Shown piece after piece: positions 38,326-49,879 of a DNA stretch of 64,000 bases. The position numbers and the translations under genes were made by a program. Origin of the DNA: Beroe forskalii (Eukaryota; Ctenophora; Nuda; Beroida; Beroidae); assembly GCA_011033025.1 (NCBI GenBank), contig WFMF01000101.1:248001-312000 (forward strand). Direction: 5' to 3'. The stretch's first letter is position 1, and each line of letters opens with the position of its first letter. The notes beneath the pieces are model-generated. The model saw nothing but the letters and a program-made list of their open reading frames with translations. It had not been told where the DNA came from and ran no database searches.

Positions 38326-39633
38326 TGCAGGCTTAGGAATAAGTTGAGAAAACTTGGAATCAACTGTATGAAGCAAAAGCGAATTACCATTAATTTTGAC
38401 ACCCTACTCACCCGAACTCGTCCTTCTCCTCGTCGTAGAACTGTATGTCCCCCTCGTCCCACTCCGCCAGATTACTCTCGTTAGAGTGGAACTCCCACCA
38501 GGAAACTAACTGCAGGTTGTCTATGTACTCTGCTGTCTTCTCATACCTGGGGGAAATGGATAATGTTGCCAATTTCGGTAGAGATTGAAACTTTATCCAC
38601 TCTTCCTCAAGACTCTTTACCTCTCCAGCTGATGCATATTCCTCAAAACCGAATTCCTCAAAAGCAACTTAGATTTTCGGGCGCATATTTTAGATGTGGG
38701 CTTGAGGAATATTTGTCGTATAGTTTGATTGCATTGATAGATACCCCAAAATTTACACAGTCCATACTTTCGAAGTTTTGAAACATCTTGAATTTGAGAC
38801 ATTACACAGTAAGTATGAATTTATTCTAAGGAGAGCAACAGCCATGTCAATTTCCCTGAAAAATTAACGTTTGATGATACAGGTTTGAAATGATTTAGCC
38901 TCACGGAACATATCTGTTTGAAAAGGTCTAAGCATGAATGATCTTGAGGGATATCGTTCATATCATGGAATTGGAATAAATATAAGGCCCATTCATGGAT
39001 TCAAAAGTGTACATTGTAAAATGCAGTATTCTCTAAACACTAAACTCACCGCGGTCTAGCAGTAACACAGCAGTATTCTCCCTCTGTTGAGGAGGACGCG
39101 CTTTCCTCCAACTTCTCTATCCACGCTAAGTCATCAAACAAATCCGACTCATCAAAACTCATCTTTTGTTGTGTTAGATTCTGAAAATATTTGACTGTTA
39201 TAAGATATGCAATCTGTTGGTCATTACAATTTTGCAAAACTCAAATATGAATTTTCCTGAATTGTGAATTAAAAAATAACGTTGACCCAACTTTTGTGAC
39301 TCGTCCACATACATCACGAATGTTATTCAAGTAGTAGGGGAAATCAAGCCTGGAACATTCCGAGTCACTTTCTGTTTCAATTTCACTCAAACTATTGAAA
39401 CTGCTATCATGATCAGTATCTGTTGCGTGGTCTTCATTGCGAGTATAAGTTGGAGAATTGCCAAGATCTTCCCTCATATCATCATGAGGAGATTTGCCCA
39501 GGGTTTCCCCTGCGCTTTGATGACCATCATCGATGCTTTGCTCTGGCTCTGGTTGGGCGTCTTCTTGTCTCTTCTTGCGTTTACTTAGATGTCTTGTGAA
39601 CTGTAGAACTGTGACAATCGATCGAAACTTCAT
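31021..39633 (-). CDS. Uncharacterised protein, 12 exons, about 456 aa
   Basis: Minus-strand exons: 39313-39633, 39050-39180, 38412-38546, 37872-37980, 37552-37634, 37236-37346, 36981-37052, 36668-36771, 33838-33856, 32364-32453, 31413-31509, 31021-31119. All phases close, giving 1,371 nt with a stop. The ATG at 39633 is the first in the open frame. The N-terminal third is acidic and Ser-rich (SLSEIETESDSE; MSFDESDLFDDLAWIEKLEE). A conserved-looking core follows (WWEFHSNE; FGKWVRRHGLNFEAISLLRS; LKSCEGYDQQLGAALNDLAR). Then comes a basic Arg/Pro/Ser region (RSRTPQPPRRRQPSLTPRSR), and the end has a predicted helix (NLERIHQQVRQCL). No signal peptide or membrane segment, so it is probably intracellular. 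I recognise no family. The 19-nt exon at 33838-33856 and donor GTGCGT at 36980 are the weakest parts. Confidence 0.65.
31195..31410. repeat. Tandem repeat ctgtcacctgttctgtgtca
   Basis: About ten units of 18-22 bases share cactgtcacctgttctgtg. They fill the last intron of the unknown minus-strand gene. Confidence 0.85.
33510..33615. repeat. Miniature element with CRE module
   Basis: Contains gcgagaaata, ataggcggctcaacgtcatc and gtgataatgacgtcatagg. This matches the left part of the longer miniature elements at 45842 and 48753. Confidence 0.55.
35280..35720. repeat. Two adjacent degenerate tandem repeats
   Basis: 35315-35530 has about five units sharing gggttatatataacactgag and ggggtttac. 35530-35720 has about four units sharing ggctggtcatcactcgtcaa and ggaaggc. 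Both lie in the long intron before the 19-nt exon. Confidence 0.7.
37355..37490. repeat. Three tandem units of about 48 bases
   Basis: ggggtgtcatttga..cctctccctta followed by cggggcccgggag repeats three times in the intron between exons 37552-37634 and 37236-37346 of the unknown gene. Confidence 0.8.
38166..38219. repeat. Perfect loopless 54-bp palindrome
   Basis: The left half begins taaccgttgataaatggctt and runs to the centre CACGTG. The right half is its exact reverse complement with no spacer. It lies in the intron between exons 38412-38546 and 37872-37980 of the unknown gene. Confidence 0.95.
38276..38323. repeat. (AC)n microsatellite
   Basis: About 23 perfect AC dinucleotides lie in an intron. 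Likely length-polymorphic. Confidence 0.95.
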
Positions 39634-40560
39634 AGCATCGGCAAATACTATTACTTCCACATTGGCAAATTTATTGTCGGGAAAATCAAGCACTTATCGG
39701 TGACTGGTAGTTACCATGTTACTCTGTTGGAAATTCAAATATAGGAAGTATGGATTGTCGTTGCCAAATTTCTACCCAATTTGAGAGATTTAATTTTAAA
39801 GAAATCTTCATATTCAATCAATGCAAATTGCTTTGGTCAAAAATACAATAGGAAACATGAAATAGCTTCGATTATTACAAAGCAACTACGGGATGGACAA
39901 GTTCATTCCGGTTCATTGTTCATTGCATGAAATGAAATGAGCTGAAAGCATCGAAAAGTTCTATAGGAACTTCTGCAAGCAACCCAAAAGTAACCGTAAT
40001 ATGTAAATTACCCCGAATATAGGATTACACAGAGATAATGGTTGTTGCTCTGAAATGTACCACGAATATTATGCAAGTTAATAGTAAATACGCAGCTTTA
40101 TTTTACTAGAAGATTTGTGACTATGACCCTCGCCTAAAGACCTGAAGTATCACTGAAAACCATTTAAATTAGGCGGTTACATGCTATCCCAATGTGAAAG
40201 ACGCACTTAAAATGGAAGGCGCGGTGACGTCATCAATTCCCTATAATATTCCCGACACTCTTAGCAATGTGTAGTTTGAGAGGGTCACTGCTACAGTTAG
40301 CCAGGGTGTGGTGCTGGAATAATAGCCCCTACAGAGTTACGCAATTCTCTAGTCTTACATTTTAGAATTAATGAGATCAAAAACTTAATTTCGGGCAAGG
40401 ATGAGAAATGAGGTCGGATATTTTCAAATAAGACTAAATGTATCATGCGTGAGAATATAGTTAACATTGAAGCATTAGAATATTACTTTCCAATCTTCAT
40501 ATCCACGGCTGTGATTTTTGATGCGAATGTCTTAAAATGGGCATGCTTCAAAAGTTGCAA
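39634..40560. other. Upstream region of the unknown gene, no exon seen
   Basis: AT-rich DNA upstream of the ATG at 39633. A TGACGTCA box at about 40230 is part of a partial CRE module. The open frame continues upstream of the ATG without another ATG, so the coding start is uncertain only if a further 5' exon exists. No core promoter was identified. Confidence 0.45.
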
Positions 40561-40564
40561 AATT

Positions 40565-40665
40565 GTAAAGAGAAAGAACTCAAATATTCACAGAAAACAA
40601 AAATGCTTCAATATTATATTGAAGCATTTTTGTTTTCTGTGAATATTTGAGTTCTTTCTCTCTAC
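40565..40665. repeat. Near-perfect 101-bp palindrome
   Basis: Arms of about 48 bases with a single noted mismatch flank a tiny loop at the centre of caatattatattg. The arms include agaactcaaatattcacaga and tctgtgaatatttgagttct. It would form a very stable hairpin. It carries no known protein or RNA signature. Confidence 0.95.
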
Positions 40666-40983
40666 AAAATATGTATAATACACCAAGTCATGGTGATCAA
40701 TGAGTACATCGAAGTCAAGGATCTCAAAGATTCGCGGAAAACAAAGAAATTATGATATTTTTCAAGTCGAATGGGTGCACCATTCATCATCATGGAATTT
40801 GTACAAAAGTATAATGGCTCAAATCTTAACTTAGCTGTTCTATTTCGAGACTTATCACATATCGAATATCAAATAAAACTCCTGTGAAATTTTCAATTCT
40901 AGATTAATTATTTATAGCTAAACACTTCAAGTGAAAATGGTATAGTAGGTTCCTTTAGCTCTACAGAGCTATATATAAAATAG

Positions 40984-41133
40984 ATAGACACGCGCCTATC
41001 GGGTCCATTTTGGGATACTGCTCGACGGCGTAAGCCCGAGGGTGGTATCCGGTTTTGGCCCGAGCCCGTAGGGCGAGGGTCTAAACCAATATGGACCCGA
41101 TCAGGCAAGTGTCTATATATTATAGACCCGCAT
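40984..41133. repeat. Multi-hairpin element, gacccgat family
   Basis: Outer inverted ends (tagacacgcgcctatcgggt and acccgatcaggcaagtgtct) enclose two consecutive hairpins. One has stem ggatac/gtatcc with ggcgtaagcc near its tip. The other has stem ggttt/aaacc with gcccgtagggc near its tip. Related copies lie at 25541 and 61969. Confidence 0.75.
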
Positions 41134-41632
41134 GAAAACTGCAGAGGGTGTTCTATATAATGCTATAATCCCTTGAAATTCATGGACTGCTCAAATTGCT
41201 AGACAAGTGCCTAGGTAAACCGAGCATAGTAGGTACTTAGGTATAATGAAGAATTGTGAAGTACAGCTCAAAATTTAGAATTGACAATTGTAAATTCTTA
41301 GATTACTCACTTAGGACTGAGATTAGTCTGCCGTCCAAGAGCTGAGAAGTGGGTGCTGAGTATTTCCACACATGCTCAAATTTGATAGATAGTGAGATGA
41401 ATCATGATGTTAATAATGAGATAAATAGTTCAGATAATTGCAGTCAAAGTTCCACGGAGCCTCTTTTCCACTTTTCCAGGCCCCGGATAAATTTAAAAGT
41501 GGCAAGAATTGCACTTGCCGGAGCATTTCTTAATTTCCCTCTGACCCTCTCCCATTTTACAGTTATTGATTCATAAACAAAAAACAAAAATTGAACAAAA
41601 AAGGTTTTACATTCAGAACATCAGAACGGCAG

Positions 41633-41998
41633 AACGCAAGAAAATATCTTATCAATAACCTTGAAATAATTGTGTTGAACATTCTAACCAATGACAATGA
41701 CGTCACCAACTCCCCACTCTAGTACACTGATAATAACATCATCAACTCCCCACTGTAACCCCTGATAATGACGTCATCATTTTCAGGGTTCATTAGAACG
41801 CAAGAAAATATCATTATCAATAACCTTGAAATAATTGTGTTGAACATTCTAACCAATGACAATGACGTCACCAACTCCCCACTCTAGTACACTGATAATA
41901 ACATCATCAACTCCCCACTGTAACCCCTGATAATGACGTCATCATTTTCAGGGTTCATTAGAACGCAAGGAAATATATTATCAATAACCATCAAATAA
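41633..41998. repeat. Tandem duplication of about 165 bp carrying CRE modules
   Basis: A unit beginning agaacgcaagaaaatat and containing aatgacgtcaccaactcccc and tgataatgacgtcatcattt occurs twice almost identically, with the start of a third copy. Each unit holds two CRE-tipped modules in the same orientation. Confidence 0.9.
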
Positions 41999-42479
41999 TA
42001 GTGTTGAACATGGGAGGTAAAAACGTGCTACAACTCCACAGAAAACAGAGGCTACACTCAAAGCACCGTGATTCCCCCACAACGCCACAATAAGATACCT
42101 CAAGTAGGTATGTACCCATTTGTTAGAGCTAGTGAGATAAATTAGTGAGATTTGTTAGCTAGTGAGATAAATCCCTACTCTAATTAACTCCCGTGTATAT
42201 AATTAAGTGTAACCATACATAAAGTACATGCTATTTGACGTCAGCAATGGAGTATTGTGGTCTCTGATAGTGACGTCTCACTCAAATACCTGTAATTTGG
42301 CTTTGGGATATATATAATTTTGGTAGACAAGTCGGTAGCGAATTTCCTCATACATATTTTGATTAATCGCTTTATTATCCAAACATGTAGGTTTATATTG
42401 ACACAGCCCACAGTGTGCAAACATGGAGTTAATAATGACACATCCAAACAACCCACAGTGGGGGGATGCCACTGTCCCA

Positions 42480-42700
42480 ATTGTCCCTGACTCAAGAAAA
42501 AGTGGATTGGGACAGGGACAAATGGGACATTTGAGACAAATCAGACAATTGAGACAGAGAAATTGGGACAAATGGGACTCAGAAAGTGAAGCGACTTGAA
42601 AAAATGGGACAATTGGGACACATGAAACAGAAAAAAATGGGACTCAAATATTGAATTGGGACAGGGACAAATGTGACATTTGGGACAGAAATAAATGGGT
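42480..42700. repeat. Degenerate tandem repeat gggacaaatgggaca
   Basis: About a dozen imperfect units of 9-18 bases share tgggacaaatgggac and gacagggac. Noncoding. Confidence 0.75.
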
Positions 42701-42802
42701 CCAAATGGTTGTGTTTATGAGCAACATTTTAGCAATAAAATGCGCGCAGAAAATAATTGCTTGCGGTAACGACAGGACGATTCCGGATGCGAATAGAGCA
42801 GG

Positions 42803-42895
42803 CCCGTAGCCAGGATTTTTTCCGGGTTGGGCCGTAAACGGTGAGCTAGCTGTAGAAGGGGTTTGGGGCGCAGCCCCCGGAAAAATTATTGAAAA
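42803..42895. repeat. Possible end of a dispersed element (ggcccgtagccagg ... ggggcgcagcccc)
   Basis: The pair cccgtagccaggatttttt and tttggggcgcagcccccgg looks like the end of an interspersed element. It shares the gcgcagc hairpin tip style with the multi-hairpin family. No flanking target duplication was established. Confidence 0.35.
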
Positions 42896-44700
42896 ATAGC
42901 GTGTTTTTGGGGTCGAAATTTATCAAGTTGATCATTCACAAAAAATATCACAGTATCATCGGCATCCTGACACGAATATTATGACATTCGTTAAAATTAT
43001 AGCAAGATTTTGGGAGGTTTGGGAGAGTTGATATTGCCCACAACACACATAATATTGAGACTTGACACATCAACCGAGCGTTCTGCTTGGCTTTATCCCC
43101 AATGTTTGTATCGTTCCATTGGTTATATTGGCTGATATAATAATAATATTAGACAGTGCTACTAGAAATAGAATGAAAGCATACGAATTAAAGCATTATA
43201 GTCACACGACAGGTCAAAAGAGTCTTCACAATTCCAATCCAATAGAATACTGGATCCGCAAATACAGAATTGCATGCGTCAATTCATGACCAAAGCAAAT
43301 TGAATTCGTAGCTCAGTTGATAAAATAATTCTAGGAGCTGAACATATGACAAAATCACGCCTAACTAAGTAGGTATGGGGGGTATGATCTTGAAAATTCA
43401 AACATCTGTTGGCTAAAATCCAGTTTACCGTGCTGGATATATGTACAGCAGATGTGAGATGTCAAACATACAACTCACGTGAAATGATATGGCAGATACT
43501 TGGTATGTGCAAACTTCAATTTAAGCGACTAAGCGAGGTGTCAAAGTGGAATCCGGTGTCAACGTAGGAAGAGTCAAGGTTTAGGTAGGTGTTTATGCCA
43601 ATGTGAAGCCGTGTGGTTTTGGCAAATGATTACTTCAGTGCAAGGCATCTGCAAGGCTTAACTGGATGCAAATTTTCATTGCTCAGTCACCGCTGGTTAG
43701 CACCAAAATGCGCTCAATTTGCGCTCAAGAGCCTTTTGAAACCTCGAAAATGGCTAGTTGTAAATGAGCGTAAAATTTTTGTGGTGTAATGTGCAAATGA
43801 GCGCAAATATTTGCACCCATTTAGACCCAATTTCGTTCATTTGCGCTCAATTAAGCCATGCGCTAAGTTACCCATTTCCTTGGTTTTAAGGCCGGGATGA
43901 AGTGGTACTAAGACTGGTGTCAAGGCGCAGTAATTTCAAGGCAAAGTAGTGTCAGGGCGAAGTGGTGTCAAGACGAAGTGGTGTCTAGACGAAGTGGTGT
44001 CAAACGAAGTGGTGTCAATGCAGAGTGGAGTCAAGGTGAAGTGGTGTCAATGGTGAAGTAATATTGAGGCGAAGTTCTTGATATCGTGGAGTTGTTGGCC
44101 AATAGTCAAATACTTATTCCATCGAGTTTAGCCCTTTTGACATTGACCAATCAACGTGCTCGCGCAGATTGTTCGATGTCATGACGATTTAAATTTCAGG
44201 ATCCTAAAGTTGTGAGTGACCATGAATCCGCTAGTTAAGCCTGAGGGCTTAGAACGAGGAGAATTCTTTGCGGTGTTCTAACTCAAGTTTTTAAAAAACC
44301 CTTAACCCTGTATAAGACGTAACTTACCACAAAAAACAGATAACAAGGCTATTCATGCTTATTGCTTAATAAAAGGCTGGACGCATCTTGACATTCACAA
44401 TATATAACAAAACCTGACGCTCATAAATTATGCAGCCGAATAAATTAAATATATCACGGTGAATAGACATGGTACAACAACTCATCAATGTATTCAATAT
44501 AATATTTGCTAAGTTACGCGGACCTGCTATAAACCCGCTAGCGAAAAATAGACGATTCAACTTACGACGTATCAACTTTCGACGATTCAACGTACTACAT
44601 TGCCCTTTGATTATTACGTCATCTTAACCATGACCTTATATTTCTTGTGGGCTTAACAAAATAAAAGCCACGAACTTAATAAATCATTGCCCATAATATA
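42896..44700. other. Gene-poor stretch
   Basis: No exon was supported. A degenerate 16-17-base tandem repeat (gaagtggtgtcaaggc) runs from about 43905 to 44075. The rest is AT-rich with no recognised element. Confidence 0.5.
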
Positions 44701-44734
44701 ATATGAGATTAAAGTTCGTAACCTCAAAATAAAA

Positions 44735-44880
44735 AAGGGGGGCTTTAATCACTGTCCGGGGGGTTAAACAAATATGGGGGGCAACAGTCTCAAATAGCGG
44801 GGGGGGGGGGGCTTGAACAGTCTCAAATAGTATAGCCGGGGGGCTTTAATTACTGTCCCCCTGAGCTCAGTAGGTTCAGA
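44735..44880. repeat. Short duplicated G-run blocks
   Basis: Two similar blocks pair ggggggctttaat.actgtcc with acagtctcaaatag, with runs of up to ten G at about 44800. Several G-runs in series could form G-quadruplexes on the plus strand. Confidence 0.55.
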
Positions 44881-45700
44881 AATTTCGTAAAAAGGGGGCT
44901 CAAATGAGAGAGAGGAGGGTGGAATTAAATCCAATGAGTTGGGATCCTGTTTTTGATTTAAATTCAAAGTAGCTTATTAGAAAGCTGTGATAAACAATAT
45001 AGCAATATAACTCTGACAAAATATAAGAAAAAGAGCGTGATGCAGAGAAAAGAATTGGAGAAGCTTTCACTTTCAGATTACTGTTTGGTTTTGTGAAATT
45101 CTTACAGAATTTATTTGTTATTTATGTATATTTTTCAAAATTATCAAAATTATCTTTATGGGGAGAGTGTTGAAAAACTGTCCCCAACTGTAGTGAAAAT
45201 CAAAAAAAAACTTCTACCCCCCGTCTAATGAGCTATTTGAGAATTAAGAGTAACATAGGTACAAAGGCAAGACAACAAAACAAACTCACTACCTCATGTA
45301 AACAAACAGTGCACTGTAGTAAGTAGTTATATTTATTTCAGTGTCAAAACATAGCCGTGGCAAACAATACTGTAATTGGTAATCTATTGTATGTAAAGTG
45401 GTCAAATGGATAACGAAATAGGTGACCATGTTGATGGTCATGTATTGTGGTAATTTAGTAAATTTTGGAATGGTAGGTTCATAATCATAACTTCATAAGA
45501 CCCAAAATAATAAATTGTAAAACTAATAAAAGGTAGGTCTAACAAAAACTCCTATCCATGTTTTAAATTCTCAAAATCAAAAGATATGAAAGGTATCGCA
45601 AATCTCTGAGTCAATGAAACCTTTTATTTCCTTTCTACGCAAACGCGATGCGGTGATGTGAAATAAAGGGAAATACATGGGACAGGACAGCATGACATGT
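44881..45700. other. Intergenic DNA, nothing recognised
   Basis: AT-rich sequence with no exon, tandem array or inverted repeat that I could support. Confidence 0.45.
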
Positions 45701-45719
45701 GAACAGTTGGCAGAGTACG

Positions 45720-45766
45720 ATGACGTCATTATCAGGGTTTAAAATGGTGAATTGAGAGCGTCACAC
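45720..45766 (+). repeat. CRE-tipped module, near-consensus copy
   Basis: gatgacgtcattatcagggt followed by ttaaaatggtgaattga is the clearest plus-orientation copy. Other copies lie at about 10158, 11610, 41696, 45869, 46054, 48434, 48588, 48776, 49315, 50085 and 50264. Confidence 0.75.
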
Positions 45767-45841
45767 CACTAACTTCTTTGTGTGAACGCCATGTCATAAC
45801 CTCAGACAATATAAAACACCAGCTGTACAAAATGTTGTGTT

Positions 45842-45952
45842 AAACGCCGCGTAAGAGGAATAGGCGGTTCAACGTCATCAACCTACTACTTTGAGCTATG
45901 ATAATGACGTCATCCTACCCGCCTATTTTTCGCGGCGCGGCGTATAGTGCGC
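45842..45952. repeat. Miniature inverted-repeat element with CRE module, copy 1
   Basis: Ends gcgtaagaggaataggcggt and acccgcctatttttcgcggc are inverted relatives of each other and enclose one minus-orientation CRE module. A second copy with about 80 percent similar layout is at 48753-48852. No transposase gene is present. Confidence 0.75.
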
Positions 45953-46844
45953 AAGGGCCTAACAATAGGTTTAATTTCACGGTGTGGCATGATCACTAAA
46001 CGTTAATCCAGATGGTGCTATGATTTGGGCTATAAAACGGGGTACAATAGCTGATTACGTCATTACCAGAGATCAAAAAGGTATTTTGGTGACATCACAG
46101 GGCCACGATTTGAGGTAATATGTTTTACAATATACAGTCTTGTTATGAAAATCATATTAGCAAGATGCACGATCACAAAGGTATCTAAATACCGTAACAT
46201 TTTGTGGTGTTAGGTGTGTAGGTGGATTGAATTGTTCAATGGTGTTGGTATCTATAGGGGAATCCTCTGAACACATGAAACATGACAATAAAAGTGAAAA
46301 AGGTCTCAATTTTGAATCTTCACTTCAATTGTAAATCTTCACTGATATTCACTAAATTTTACAGAATTGCTTGAATTTGGACCACCGGACGAGGTACAAA
46401 TACAGTTCGACGGTTAAACTTCGCCTTTCATAGTAATCTGCCGGCCATGTGACGTCACTAAGCACTGCCGTGCGCAACCGGAGGGGTACTAATTTGCAAT
46501 GTTACTAAAGAATTTAAAATTCTCATTAAAATTCTCATTATGAAACAGTAAAGTTGTATTGTTGCGTCCAAATTGGTATACCCCTCCCCCTTTTTTAATT
46601 AATCCAAAGGAAAAGATGTTGGTGCCTGGGTCGACGAAATTGACGTTGGCTATAATAAAAGCCAAATTCACCATTCTAATTAATTGATGATAGACCAGAA
46701 TCCTACACGTCTAAAAATTGTTTCTGGAGCGAATGATGCCCTCAAAATTTTTATTTTGGGGCAAGGAATGTTAAATAAAAACTTTGGAGTTTCTTAACTC
46801 TTATAGGTGGTCGGAATTGGGGCCACCCTGAATTAGGCAACGAA

Positions 46845-48045
46845 TACAATGTACACAAATACAATGCACACGGATACAATGTACACGAATACAATATACA
46901 CGATGTACAATGTATACGAACACAATGTATTCGAATACATTGTAAAGGTACAAATATTATGTATACGAATACAATGTATGCGGATACAATGTATACGAAC
47001 ACAATGTATTCGAATACATTGTATACGAATACAATGTACATGAATTCAATGTATACAAATACAATGTATACGAATACAATTTACACGAATACAATGTACA
47101 TAAATTCAATGTACACAAATACAATGTATGCGAATACAATGTATGCGAATCAAGGTATGCGAATACAATGTATACGGATACAATGTATACGGATACAATG
47201 TATACGAATACAATGTATACGAATTCAATGTATACGAATACAATTTACACGAATACAATGTACATAAATTCAATGTACACAAATACAATGTATACGAATA
47301 CAATTTACACGAATACAATGTACATAAATTCAATGTACACAAATACAATGTATACGGATACAATGTATGCGAATTCAATGTATACGAATAAAATGTATAC
47401 GGATACAATATATACGAATACAATGTATACGAATACAATTTACACGAATAAAATGTACATAAATTCAATGTACACAAATACAATGTATACGAATACAATT
47501 TACACGAATACAATGTATACGGATACAATGTATACGAATACAATGTATACGAATACAATTTACACGGATACAATGTACATAAATTCAATGTACACAAATA
47601 CAATGTATACGAATACAATTAACACGAATACAATGTACATAAATTCAATGTACACAAATACAATGTATACGGATACAATGTATGCGAATACAATGTATAC
47701 GAATACAATGTATACGGATACAATGTATACGAATACAATGTATACGAATACAATTTACACGAATACAATGTACATAAATTCAATGTACACAAATACAATG
47801 TATACGGATACAATTAATACGAATACAATGTACATTAATACAATGTATTCGACTATTCGAATACAATGTATACGAATAAAATTTACACGAAATCAATGTA
47901 CAATAATGAAATGCAAACGAATTCAATGTACACGAATACAATCTATACTAGTACAATGTACACGGATAAAATGGTCATGAATACAATGTTCACGAACACA
48001 ATGTACACGAATACAATGTACACGAATACATTGTATCCAAATGTC
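46845..48045. repeat. 15-bp satellite with 60-bp higher-order unit
   Basis: About 80 units of 15 bases with core tacaatgtatacgaa are arranged in part as a repeating four-unit block. The block contains acaatttacacgaatacaat and acataaattcaatgtacac. The unit is a multiple of three without stops, so it shows long false frames on both strands (MYTNT-type on plus, LYSYT-type on minus). Confidence 0.95.
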
Positions 48046-48752
48046 AGATTGAAGTGATGCCCAATTGACATTTCTCTAGAGTTATGTCTTTTCAGAGTAA
48101 AGCGCTGCGACGTCGAGTGAAATGAATTCAAAGTGAATCGTCAAGTTATGTCGGGCAAACTTTAAATTTCAGGATTGCGATGTGTGTTTTATACATGTGT
48201 TTTATACATGTGTGTTTCATACAAGTATGAAAAGCGCTGATCAGCGCCTTCATTTTTCGCACGCCCTGAACGCAAACGAAGTGATATGCAAACGTCAAAG
48301 TGTTAAAGCAATGTAAAAACAGCTCTAATCAATAACTTGCAAATATTTACAACACCATCTACTATACCTATCTACGAACTTACCTATAAACTCACCTATA
48401 TAATGTTATATTCATATTGGAATAAATAAAAGCATCATTATCAACGTTTAGAGTTGGGAATTGGTGACGACACAGTAAACTATCCCAGGATTATCCCAGG
48501 ATTATCACTGGAAGTGGAAGCAACCACCTGCTGATAATCTCACGATTTAATTACGCACCGTAACATTTACAAAAAGTAGCTGGTGAAGATGACGTCATTA
48601 TCATAGGTTAACGAATTAAGTTAATGATGTTCAAACATCAATGTATCTTACGTAGGATGGATTGTTACAAGGATTGTTAGAAATTTTCTTCATTAATTTG
48701 TGATCATAGATACGATGTGATCTAGAAGTCAGGATTGCCAGCAATTAAAGTC

Positions 48753-48852
48753 CACGCACGAGAAATAGGCCGTTCAACGTCATCATCTCACTACATTGGG
48801 CTATGATAATGACGTCATCCAACCCGCCTACATTTCTCGTGCGCGGTGTATA
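48753..48852. repeat. Miniature inverted-repeat element with CRE module, copy 2
   Basis: The left end cacgagaaataggccgttca and the right end cccgcctacatttctcgtgc are inverted repeats. The interior has caacgtcatcatctcac and gataatgacgtcatcc. It closely matches the element at 45842-45952. Confidence 0.75.
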
Positions 48853-49610
48853 GTCTCTAATCACAGCAGACCTGGATAGCTGGAGTTACTGTAGTCAGAT
48901 CATGTGAACGTACAGATCACAACTTAATCTGTATTAAATTAACACCTTCTCACTTCGAGGGTAGTGCAGATAAATCCAATACGAAATGAAGGTGGTTGAA
49001 GATAATTCCAAGACGAAGTGGAGGTCGTTGCAGGTACTTGGGGTCCAAAAAACGGATCAAAGTAATAACTCAATAACTTTTACTGTGTTTGGAGTAACTA
49101 GATGAAATTTTGGGACCTCATAGGTATGGGTCAATAATTCTCGCACACAAAATTTTAAGTGCCTAGCTCAAAAAATGTCCGAGTTATCAACGAAAAATAT
49201 AACTTTATGGATATAAAATGCTTTCAACAAAATCACTGGAGCAATTCGTTGCAGCAACAAAATCGCAAGATTTCTCATGTGAACAAAGATCGATATTGTG
49301 GTACTACGGACTCTGTGTGATGTCATCAATTCCCCATTTTAACCATGATAATGACGTTACACTCAAACACCTGTTGTTTGTACACATAGCACAAACAATA
49401 ACATCTTTTATACAACTGCTCTACGAGTCTCAAGGGCTCATATTAAGGGGTCAAACTGCAGTTATAACACCTATGGCAATAGAATGTACACAGTATGATT
49501 GTTCTTTGTGCTGAACAGTATACAGGGCACACGGTTGTTTTTACCGAGTTACAAGGCAGAAATATTGCTTTTGTATTGTCAGAAGTACTTCTTTCATTGT
49601 TGAAGTAATT
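48853..49610. other. Gene-poor stretch with a CRE module
   Basis: A minus-orientation CRE module is at about 49315-49360. The open frame 49218-49514 runs through this repeat and is not a credible gene. Nothing else was recognised. Confidence 0.5.
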
Positions 49611-49879
49611 TCCAAGTATGAAAATTTTGGAGGAAAACAAAATTGTCAAAAAATGATATTTTTGGAAATAAATATGAAAAAAATCACCTTATTTAATTTG
49701 GCGTGTATTATTTGCTTGGTTATTATAAAGCCAAAATACGATATTTCCAAGTATGAAAATTTTGGAGGAAAACAAAATTGTCAAAAAATGATATTTTTGG
49801 AAATAAATATGAAAAAAATCACCTTACTTAATTTGCCGTGTATTATTTGCTTGGTTATTATAAAGCCAAAATACGACAT
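49611..49879. repeat. Tandem duplication, two 134-bp units
   Basis: A unit running from tccaagtatgaaaattttgg to ttattataaagccaaaatac occurs twice with only a few differences. The high identity suggests a recent duplication. Confidence 0.9.

Noticed and set aside
47106-47980. A 270-codon plus-strand and a 170-codon minus-strand open frame (MYTNT / LYSYT repeats)
   Set aside because: Artefact of the 15-bp satellite; open on both strands with no start context or splice signals.
49218-49514. 98-codon plus-strand open frame
   Set aside because: Runs through a CRE module, has no splice context and no recognisable protein pattern.
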